The translations under genes and the position numbers were made by a program. DNA of 6,008 nucleotides, taken from assembly GCA_022785155.1 (NCBI GenBank), contig JALFRH010000004.1:1-6008 (forward strand), read 5' to 3'. Shown piece after piece: positions 1-5,733 of this stretch. The stretch comes from Spirochaetales bacterium (lineage in GTDB: Bacteria > Spirochaetota > Spirochaetia > Sphaerochaetales > Sphaerochaetaceae). Position 1 is the first letter of the stretch, and each line of letters begins with the position of its first letter. The notes beneath the pieces are model-generated. The model was not told where the DNA came from. It searched no databases and saw only the letters and a list, made by a program, of their open reading frames with translations.

Positions 1-1610
1 GCCTTATATGCATAGAAGGCATCCTTCTTATACTTCCTGTCTATTGTAACAAGACCTTTGTGGTTCTGGCCGTTTTCTCCACCTTCAGCCCTTGCATCGG
101 CACCGAAGTCGAACATATTCCATACATGGGTGGCCCAGAGATACTTGCGGGAAAAGAACTGCTTGATCATTTCTTCATGGTAGTAGGCCTGATACTCTTC
201 AGTGTAATCCCCCTGCATCGGCCGGGATGTATGCCAGTTCAAGGCCTCGCATCCATATTCACTGCAGCCGATGGGTTTATTCGGATACTTCTTATGGAAG
301 GCATCGAACCAAGGACCGTTCATGGACACCTCTCCTCCATACCAACCGAAATAGTGGTTGTAAGAGACAACGTCGCTTATATGCACTATTTCCTCGTCAA
401 TACCGCAGACAGTAAGCATGGCGGAGGTCGTAAGTCTTGTCTTGTCCATAGTATGGCAGAGATCGTTGAGGATTCTATGGTTCTCCAGCATATCAGGATC
501 CTTAGGGTCCCCCATGGTTATTTCATTTGAAAGCCCCCATACAACAATGGAAGGATGGTTGTAGTTCTGGGTGATCAACTCCTTCATCTGACTTATGGTG
601 TTTTCCCTTCCCTGACTCATATGTTGGGAGATATATGGTATTTCAGCCCAGACCACGATTCCATTTTTATCACAGAGATGATAGAAATACTGGTCATGCT
701 GATAGTGTGCCAGTCTGATTGTATTGGCTCCGACTTCCATTATCAGGGCCATGTCTTCTTCATGGTCTTCCTTGGATATTGCGTTTCCCTTGTCTTTTCT
801 ATCCTGATGGCGGCTCACTCCCCTTAGTGGATACTCTTCTCCATTAAGGATAAATCCTCTCTCGGGGTCTATACGGAAACTTCTGAATCCTATTTCAGAA
901 CCCACTTCATCCAGTCTTTCCTCCCCCTTCAGAAGCTCTGCCTTTATATAATATAGATAGGGGTCCTTTCGTCCGTTCCATAGATGAGGAGAGGAAACGG
1001 AGAGAGTAACCTTGGTTTCTCTGCTATTTTCTTCTGTGACAACCTTTCCTTCCCTATCCAGAAGTGTGTACAGAATGGAGTCATAATCTCCATCCACTTC
1101 AACTTCCACATCCAACGTTCCTTTGACATCAGGAGTCGCCTTGATGCCGGGGGTTCCCAAGTTTTCCAGGGAGAAATGGGAGGAAGGAAGAGAGATCAGC
1201 CTTACATCCCTATATAAGCCCCCATAGAAGGTAAAGTCTGCCGTCTGAGGATAAACCCTATCACTGGGAGAGTTGTCTACAGTGACTTCCAGAATATTCT
1301 CATCCCTAAGGTCTTTCAGCCTCACCCTATAGGTGGAGTAACCTCCATCATGGCTTTTAAGCTTCTCTCCGTTGAGATACACGACGGAAGATAGGTTTGC
1401 ACCATTTATTTCCAGATAGTGCTCTTCTCCAAGGGGAAGGTCTTTTTTAAGTATGGTCTTTCTATAAGTACACTTTCCTCTGTAGTAGTCGTTTCCTCCA
1501 TCCTGGCCATCCAGATTGTTCCAGGTATGAGGAAGAGTGATCTTCTCCCAATTGTCATCACTGTGAAGTGAAAACTCCCAATCGGAATTGAAATTCGTAA
1601 TATATCTCAT
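1..1610 (-). CDS. Glycoside hydrolase family 2 beta-glycosidase (beta-galactosidase/beta-glucuronidase type), C-terminus cut by window edge
   Basis: This is a retaining exo-beta-glycosidase; 536 complete codons are visible and the reading frame is open to the window edge. The start is the ATG at 1610, 3 bases after the transporter stop and preceded by a GAGGTGAT ribosome site. No signal peptide is seen (MRYITNFNSDWEF), so it acts in the cytoplasm on imported glycosides. Domain order fits GH2: an N-terminal jelly roll (about residues 8-165, with FYGGLYRDV at 128-136), an Ig-like domain, then a TIM barrel from about residue 262 (RGVSRHQDR with H268, GANTIRLAHYQH, WAEIPY with E323). The acid/base is E363 in LSNEI and the nucleophile is E451 in CSEYG; the 88-residue gap is close to that in E. 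coli UidA (413/504). The visible end (WNMFDFGADARAEGG, then NHKG with N516/K518, then DRKYKKDAFYAYK) is the end of the barrel. Family assignment is firm. The choice between galactosidase and glucuronidase is open, because an N-x-K motif appears here but I recall similar NDKG motifs in GH2 galactosidases. Confidence 0.95.
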   Translation of the reverse strand, partial: MRYITNFNSDWEFSLHSDDNWEKITLPHTWNNLDGQDGGNDYYRGKCTYRKTILKKDLPLGEEHYLEINGANLSSVVYLNGEKLKSHDGGYSTYRVRLKDLRDENILEVTVDNSPSDRVYPQTADFTFYGGLYRDVRLISLPSSHFSLENLGTPGIKATPDVKGTLDVEVEVDGDYDSILYTLLDREGKVVTEENSRETKVTLSVSSPHLWNGRKDPYLYYIKAELLKGEERLDEVGSEIGFRSFRIDPERGFILNGEEYPLRGVSRHQDRKDKGNAISKEDHEEDMALIMEVGANTIRLAHYQHDQYFYHLCDKNGIVVWAEIPYISQHMSQGRENTISQMKELITQNYNHPSIVVWGLSNEITMGDPKDPDMLENHRILNDLCHTMDKTRLTTSAMLTVCGIDEEIVHISDVVSYNHYFGWYGGEVSMNGPWFDAFHKKYPNKPIGCSEYGCEALNWHTSRPMQGDYTEEYQAYYHEEMIKQFFSRKYLWATHVWNMFDFGADARAEGGENGQNHKGLVTIDRKYKKDAFYAYK

Positions 1611-1612
1611 AG

Positions 1613-1620
1613 ATCACCTC
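1613..1620 (-). promoter_or_regulatory. Ribosome binding site of the GH2 gene, overlapping the transporter stop codon
   Basis: On the minus strand GAGGTGAT lies just before the GH2 ATG, and its TGA (1614-1616) is also the stop codon of the transporter. A ribosome ending the transporter therefore sits on the site that starts the glycosidase, which suggests translational coupling and a single mRNA. The site supports the ATG at 1610 as the GH2 start. Confidence 0.85.
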
Positions 1621-2999
1621 ATCTCCTTAAGTGTCCTTACGTTCTCTTCCACCTTCTGCTTATGGAGAGGATACCAGAACCAAAGGATGGCAGCCAATAG
1701 AATAAAGCCAAGGGCTGGAATGATTGTGGAAATATTGAAGATTCCATCCTTTACAGAAGGAAGATTGGCTGTCTCCTGAGAGTATCCGATGGCAGAGAGA
1801 AGGAAACCTGAGAGACCGGCAGAGAGAGCCTGCCCCACCTTTCTTGCAAAGGAATAGAGAGCATATACGGAACCGTCTTCCCTGATACCATTCTTAAGCT
1901 CTGCGTCATCGATTACATCAGTAATGAGAGCCCAGGAAATCATAGTGAAGACTCCGATACCGAACCAGCATAGGCACTGCATTGCAACAAACACCCATAC
2001 GTTCTGCGGGCGGATAATGAATGTAATTACTCCCATGACTCCTGCGAAGAGGTTTGATACAGTGGAGAGCTCCGCCTTTCCGATTCTCTTCGATATGGGC
2101 TTGGCGATGGCTGCTGCAATTATCATACCTACACCCATGGCAAGGGTGGAAACAGACTGGGCTGTAGCATTTCCATAGTAATTTGGATAAATATACCCTG
2201 CCATAGCCTGCATTGTCAGCTGGGAAAGAAGCATGACAATGGATGCTGCGATAATGGAGAGAAGGGATCTGTTGGAGAGTGCATTTTTGAGCATCTTTCC
2301 CACAGAGTTGTCGTCGAAGGCCTTTTTGTCCACTTTCGGAACTACTCTTTCTGTAGTGAGAGTATAGCAGAGAAGATACGCCCCTACAGCCAAGAGGGAG
2401 AAGACGCCTGCGATCATGGTAAACCTTCCTCCATCCATTACAACTGTTCCATCCTCCAAAGTCCTATACACGACAAGAGGAACAAGAACCATTATCAATA
2501 TACCTGCACATAGTCCACCCATGGACCTGAAGGTTGATAGAGATTGTCTGTCATCCGGCTCAGGAGATATGGCGCTGGCCATGGAGCCGTAAGGGATGTT
2601 TACCGATGTATAGAAAACAGAGCCCCAGAGAATATATGTAATAAAAAGGTATATGACTTTGAAGGTCATAGGCATGGAGGCAAGGGAGCTCTGGTACATC
2701 AGGAAAGATACTATGGCCACAGGACCGCACATTCTGAGTATCCAAGGTTTGTACTTACCGTTCTTTCCAGGTTTCGACCTATCGCAGATTCTTCCCATGG
2801 TGACATCTGTAAAAGCATCCACGAATCTTGCAATCATCATGATCATGCCTACAATGGCGGCATTGACACCCATAATGTCCGTATAGAACTTCAAAAGAAA
2901 GGATGAGGAAAGAATGAATGTAAAGTCATTACCGAAATCCCCCATAAGGTAACCCAGCTTGTCTCTGAAACCAAAGGACCTTACCATATTATCAGCCAT
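1614..2999 (-). CDS. GPH-family (MelB-like) MFS sugar:cation symporter
   Basis: This is a 461-residue inner-membrane symporter of the glycoside-pentoside-hexuronide:cation family, of normal family length with about 12 hydrophobic segments. It imports a glycoside or sugar with H+ or Na+. The family signature is clear: GDFGNDF near residue 21 (D25 matches MelB D19 in my alignment), the cation-site pair D61/D65 in VDAFTD (MelB D55/D59 with the same spacing), a basic cytoplasmic loop GKNGKYKPW at 78-86, TYILWG at 121-126 and NIPYGSM at 134-140 followed by EPDDRQSLSTFRSMGG. N134 stands where MelB has sugar-binding D124, so melibiose is not the expected substrate. A second-half motif, ALITDVIDDAELKNGIREDG at 357-376, is also typical. 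The start has a good Shine-Dalgarno (AAGGAG, 7 bases upstream). It is first in a transporter-glycosidase operon divergent from an AraC regulator, which suggests uptake of the GH2 substrate. The substrate itself is unknown. Confidence 0.94.
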   Translation of the reverse strand: MADNMVRSFGFRDKLGYLMGDFGNDFTFILSSSFLLKFYTDIMGVNAAIVGMIMMIARFVDAFTDVTMGRICDRSKPGKNGKYKPWILRMCGPVAIVSFLMYQSSLASMPMTFKVIYLFITYILWGSVFYTSVNIPYGSMASAISPEPDDRQSLSTFRSMGGLCAGILIMVLVPLVVYRTLEDGTVVMDGGRFTMIAGVFSLLAVGAYLLCYTLTTERVVPKVDKKAFDDNSVGKMLKNALSNRSLLSIIAASIVMLLSQLTMQAMAGYIYPNYYGNATAQSVSTLAMGVGMIIAAAIAKPISKRIGKAELSTVSNLFAGVMGVITFIIRPQNVWVFVAMQCLCWFGIGVFTMISWALITDVIDDAELKNGIREDGSVYALYSFARKVGQALSAGLSGFLLSAIGYSQETANLPSVKDGIFNISTIIPALGFILLAAILWFWYPLHKQKVEENVRTLKEMR

Positions 3000-3006
3000 A
3001 AAATAT

Positions 3007-3012
3007 CTCCTT
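3007..3012 (-). promoter_or_regulatory. Ribosome binding site of the transporter gene
   Basis: The minus strand reads AAGGAG followed by 7 bases (ATATTTT) and the ATG at 2999. This is near-consensus in sequence and spacing, and it fixes the transporter start. Confidence 0.85.
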
Positions 3013-3019
3013 TTTTCTT

Positions 3020-3025
3020 ATTCTA
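3020..3025 (-). promoter_or_regulatory. Candidate -10 box for the transporter-glycosidase operon
   Basis: The minus strand reads TAGAAT (five of six consensus bases), which would place the transcript start near 3013, just ahead of the ribosome site. No good -35 box lies 16-18 bases upstream (AAGAGG at 3043-3048). A weak -35 fits a promoter that needs an activator, such as the divergent AraC protein. The region is very A/T-rich, so a chance match is quite possible. Confidence 0.3.
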
Positions 3026-3030
3026 TATGG

Positions 3031-3079
3031 TACTTTTTTATTCCTCTTAGTATTTTTTTGCTGTTTTTCTTAATTTTTT
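3031..3079. repeat. Three TAnTTTTTT repeats at exact 20-bp steps in the divergent promoter region
   Basis: The plus strand has TACTTTTTT at 3031-3039, TATTTTTTT at 3051-3059 and TAATTTTTT at 3071-3079, each exactly 20 bp apart. The first two also share a G before the TA and TTC at the start of the 20-bp unit (13 of 20 bases equal between 3021-3040 and 3041-3060). A further T-run at 3064-3068 falls midway between the second and third. Twenty bp is close to two helical turns, so this could be a set of direct binding sites for the AraC protein, intrinsically curved DNA, or an A/T-rich UP-like element for the regulator promoter, which lies immediately downstream. T-rich low complexity is the alternative. 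Confidence 0.45.
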
Positions 3080-3081
3080 TG

Positions 3082-3109
3082 TTGAATTACAGGTTTCGTC
3101 GTTTATAAC
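3082..3109 (+). promoter_or_regulatory. Candidate promoter of the AraC-family regulator gene
   Basis: TTGAAT (3082-3087), a 16-base spacer and TATAAC (3104-3109) match sigma70-type -35 and -10 boxes at four and five of six bases. T-tracts directly upstream (3053-3080) could act as an UP element. The expected transcript start is about 3116-3117, at the ATG of the regulator, which would make the mRNA leaderless. Confidence 0.6.
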
Positions 3110-3116
3110 TCTATTA

Positions 3117-4139
3117 ATGGATGCTTTTTCTTTTACCCGGATGATACTTAATAAAATCCACATTCCACTCACTTCCTCCGCCTCTTTTAAGGAAGAAGAA
3201 GGGAAAGTGCTGCTTGAAACTTATGGAGACGGCTGCAGCAGCCTGATCTTCTTCCACTTGGAGAAGAAATATACTTTTGGCCCTTTCATTGATGAAATGA
3301 AGGCGAAGGATTATCCTTCCACCCTTCCTTCCACAAACTGGGAGCATACACTCTACCCTATCCTATCATCTCTATTCGATGTTCTCTGGGGGGAAGGAAA
3401 ATGGACATTGGAAAAGAGCGACCTGGCTATTCCTTCCTTGGACAGAATGAACCTGACTTATGATGATATAAAGAACATAGAATTGAGATATGATTTTGAA
3501 AACACCATACTGAACTATGTGAAAAACGGTGATATGGAACAATTGGAGAAGATCTCAGATTCCCTCCATATCCTCAGCTCAGTCATGGAAAAACGTAATC
3601 CCAGTGCAGTGAGAAACATCCAGAACTACTCCATAATCATCAACACACTATTGAGGAAAGCGGCGGAGGAATCAGGGGTGTCGCCATTCTTGGTTGATAG
3701 GATATCATCCTACTTTGGCAAGAAAATCGAGAGTATTTCCACCTCTTTTGCCGTGGAATCCCTATTTAAGGAAATGCTTGTCTCCTATACCCGCCTCATA
3801 GTGAAAGAAAAAAACAAGTCATATCCCGAGTCCATCAGAAAAGTATTGTTTGAAATAGACAGCCACTACAGCGAGGATCTGACCCTGCCCTATCTATCAG
3901 TAGTGGCATCCCTTTCCCCTTCCCATCTCTCAAGGCTCTTTCATAAGACCGTGGGGGAAACAATAAAGGGACGGCTGAGAAGAATAAGAATAGAAAGCTC
4001 ACTGAGGCTTCTTATGAACCCCGATCTGAAGATATCTGAAATATCTTCTTCAGTCGGTTTTCAGGATCCTTCATATTACTCAAGAGTCTTTCTTTCCCTC
4101 AAAGGAATCTCACCTGAAGAGTGGAGAAGGAAAAGATAG
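3117..4139 (+). CDS. AraC-family transcriptional regulator
   Basis: This 340-residue cytoplasmic DNA-binding protein probably controls the divergent transporter-glycosidase operon. The C-terminal AraC/XylS domain is clear at about 238-338: RKVLFEIDSHYSEDLTLPYL, a first helix-turn-helix near 257-277 (SVVASLSPSHLSRLFHK), and a second near 306-327 (ISEISSSVGFQDPSYYSRVF) with the usual end LKGISPEEWRR. The middle (about 124-225) carries the pattern ENTILNYVKNGDMEQLEKI, then RNIQNYSIIINTLLRKAAEESGV, known from AraC regulators of Firmicutes and spirochaetes with poorly defined sensor halves. The first 110 residues show no clear cupin motif; the ligand is unknown. No Shine-Dalgarno precedes the ATG at 3117, no in-frame ATG or GTG lies in the upstream leader, and the next in-frame ATG (3141) also lacks one. 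No hairpin terminator is visible after the stop; 4140-4186 holds nothing recognisable. Confidence 0.93.
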   Translation: MDAFSFTRMILNKIHIPLTSSASFKEEEGKVLLETYGDGCSSLIFFHLEKKYTFGPFIDEMKAKDYPSTLPSTNWEHTLYPILSSLFDVLWGEGKWTLEKSDLAIPSLDRMNLTYDDIKNIELRYDFENTILNYVKNGDMEQLEKISDSLHILSSVMEKRNPSAVRNIQNYSIIINTLLRKAAEESGVSPFLVDRISSYFGKKIESISTSFAVESLFKEMLVSYTRLIVKEKNKSYPESIRKVLFEIDSHYSEDLTLPYLSVVASLSPSHLSRLFHKTVGETIKGRLRRIRIESSLRLLMNPDLKISEISSSVGFQDPSYYSRVFLSLKGISPEEWRRKR

Positions 4140-4186
4140 GCCTCTGTCTTTCATGTTTTCTTTCCTCTTAAGGGACTAACTTTTTC

Positions 4187-4214
4187 TTGACGGTGCATAA
4201 AGTGGGGGTATAAT
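4187..4214 (+). promoter_or_regulatory. Strong promoter of the isomerase-lacI operon
   Basis: TTGACG (4187-4192), a 16-base spacer and a perfect TATAAT (4209-4214) form a near-consensus sigma70-type promoter. The expected start is near 4221, inside the palindrome at 4215-4240. It lies just upstream of the isomerase gene and separates this operon from the AraC gene. Confidence 0.82.
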
Positions 4215-4240
4215 CATAGATGTGCACGAGCACATATATG
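4215..4240. promoter_or_regulatory. LacI-type operator palindrome at the transcription start
   Basis: The core ATGTGCACGAGCACAT (4220-4235) has perfect 6-base arms, even symmetry and a central CpG, the hallmark of LacI-family operators. Pairing continues outward with CATA at 4215-4218 and TATG at 4237-4240, so 11 of 13 base pairs are symmetric; only 4219/4236 and 4226/4229 fail. It directly follows the -10 box, where a bound repressor would block RNA polymerase. The LacI-family gene two genes along in the same operon is the natural partner, implying autorepression. No second copy was seen in the window. Confidence 0.78.
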
Positions 4241-4243
4241 GAG
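4240..4243 (+). promoter_or_regulatory. Ribosome binding site that sets the isomerase start at ATG 4249
   Basis: GGAG sits 5 bases before the ATG at 4249. The earlier in-frame GTG at 4222 lies at the predicted transcript start and inside the operator, so it could only be used on a leaderless mRNA. Confidence 0.75.
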
Positions 4244-4248
4244 CTTAT

Positions 4249-5733
4249 ATGATTAGAAACCTACCTGAAGTAAAAATTGGAATCGTTGCAGTCAGCAGAG
4301 ACTGCTTTATCCGCACACTCTCCGAGAGCAGAAGATCTAGGGTTGTAGAAGAGACAAGAAAACTTGGCCTTGATATCCAGGAGATATCCATTGTCGTTGA
4401 AAACGAAATTGATTCTGAAAAGGCCGTTGAAGAAGCCAAGGCAAAGGGGTGTAACGCTCTTTGTGTATTCTTAGGCAATTTCGGTCCTGAAACACCTGAG
4501 ACACTTATTGCCAAAAACTTCCCAGGCCCAGTAATGTTCGCTGCAGCAGCAGAAGAAACAGGCAACAATCTTATTAACGGAAGAGGAGATGCATACTGTG
4601 GAATGCTCAACTGCTCCTATAACCTTGATCTGAGAAAGATTCCCCACTATATACCTGAGTATCCTGTGGGAGACGCAAAGGCGGTTGCAGCCATGATAGT
4701 GGAATTCATTCCAGTTGCAAGAGCCATCATCGGCCTCAAGAACCTTAAGATCATTACATTCGGCCCTCGTCCCCAGGACTTCTTTGCATGCAACGCTCCG
4801 ATCAAAGGCCTTTATGATATCGGCGTTGAAATAGAAGAGAACAGTGAACTGGACCTTCATGTGGCCTACAAGAGCCACGAAGGTGACGAAAGAATCCAGG
4901 ATATCGTAAAGGAAATGGCTGAAGAGCTTGGAGTAAAGGGAAACACATACCCTGACCTTCTGCCAAGAATGGCCCAGTTCGAGCTTACTCTCCTTGATTG
5001 GGCTGAGACACATAAAGGCTCACGAAAGTATGTAGTCTTTGCAGACAAGTGTTGGCCTGCCTTTCCTGAGGCCTTCGGTTTCGAACCTTGCTATGTAAAC
5101 TCACGTCTTGCTTCCCGTGGCATTCCTGTGGCCTGCGAAGTCGACATCTATGGAGCCCTCTCAGAGTATATCGGAGCCTGCATCACCGAAAGTCCTGTCA
5201 CCCTCTTGGATATCAACAACACAGTTCCAAGGGATATGTATGAAAGCGAAATCAAAGATAGTACAAGATATGGAGAAAACGATGTATTCATGGGTTTCCA
5301 CTGTGGAAACACTCCATTCTCATGTCTCTCCTGTGGAGCTGTAAACTATCAGATCATACAGAACAGGCTTCTTGAAAACGGTGGAAAGCCGGACTTCACA
5401 AGGGGAACCTTGGAAGGAGACATCAAGAGCGGTGACGTCACCATCTTCCGTCTCCATGGAAACAGCGACGGCTCCCTTGAAGCATACTGTGCAGAGGGAG
5501 AAGTGCTTCCTGTAGCAACAAGAAGCTTCGGAGGCATCGGAATCATTGCAGTGGATGAAATGGGTAGATTCTATCGCCATGTGCTGATAAGAAAGCACTT
5601 CCCACACCATACTGCAGTCGCCTTCGGCCACATTGGAAGAGCCTTCTATGGAGTCTTGGACTATCTTGGCGTGAAAGATGTCTCCTATAACAGGGGAAAA
5701 GGCAATCTCTATCCTCAGGAGTGTCCTTTCTGA
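4249..5733 (+). CDS. L-fucose/L-arabinose isomerase-superfamily protein (sugar ketol-isomerase)
   Basis: This is a 494-residue cytoplasmic enzyme, numbered from ATG 4249, predicted to interconvert an aldose and a ketose with a divalent metal. The N-terminal half has Rossmann-like folds: VKIGIVAVSRDCF (8-20), CNALCVFLGNFGPETPE (68-84) and LKIITFGPRPQDFFACNAP (166-184). The C-terminal half has WPAFPEAFGFEPCYVNSRL, then GIPVACEVDIYGALSEYIG (291-309) with E297, LLDINN with D321, GFHCGN with H351 and HFPHHTAVAFGH with H453/H454. The E297-D321 gap of 24 equals that of E. coli FucI E337-D361, and H453/H454 is the likely equivalent of FucI H528. The protein is shorter than FucI (591 residues) and close to AraA in length, and it is probably a separate subfamily. 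It is first in an operon with a LacI regulator under its own promoter. True substrate unknown; candidates include fucose, arabinose or another hexose/pentose. C359-x2-C362 just after H351-C352 is a notable cysteine cluster. Confidence 0.88.
   Translation: MIRNLPEVKIGIVAVSRDCFIRTLSESRRSRVVEETRKLGLDIQEISIVVENEIDSEKAVEEAKAKGCNALCVFLGNFGPETPETLIAKNFPGPVMFAAAAEETGNNLINGRGDAYCGMLNCSYNLDLRKIPHYIPEYPVGDAKAVAAMIVEFIPVARAIIGLKNLKIITFGPRPQDFFACNAPIKGLYDIGVEIEENSELDLHVAYKSHEGDERIQDIVKEMAEELGVKGNTYPDLLPRMAQFELTLLDWAETHKGSRKYVVFADKCWPAFPEAFGFEPCYVNSRLASRGIPVACEVDIYGALSEYIGACITESPVTLLDINNTVPRDMYESEIKDSTRYGENDVFMGFHCGNTPFSCLSCGAVNYQIIQNRLLENGGKPDFTRGTLEGDIKSGDVTIFRLHGNSDGSLEAYCAEGEVLPVATRSFGGIGIIAVDEMGRFYRHVLIRKHFPHHTAVAFGHIGRAFYGVLDYLGVKDVSYNRGKGNLYPQECPF
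5717..5721 (+). promoter_or_regulatory. Ribosome binding site of the lacI-family gene, inside the isomerase coding end
   Basis: AGGAG precedes the regulator ATG by 11 bases, a slightly long gap. Together with the one-base overlap of stop and start it suggests coupled translation with the isomerase. Confidence 0.6.

Noticed and set aside
60..530. 156-codon plus-strand open frame, and further plus-strand frames at 555-827 and 984-1217
   Set aside because: They lie antisense to the GH2 gene, whose catalytic motifs (SNEI, SEYG) are encoded there on the minus strand; they show no family motifs or ribosome sites.
2544..2906. 120-codon plus-strand open frame
   Set aside because: It lies opposite the conserved N-terminal half of the GPH transporter and its translation resembles no protein family.
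4140..4186. Possible terminator after the AraC gene
   Set aside because: The stretch is pyrimidine-rich with short T-runs but has no stable inverted repeat, so no intrinsic terminator can be supported.
4471..5013. 180-codon minus-strand open frame
   Set aside because: It is antisense to the isomerase gene; the plus-strand frame has clear family motifs, while this one is a cysteine-rich composition artefact.
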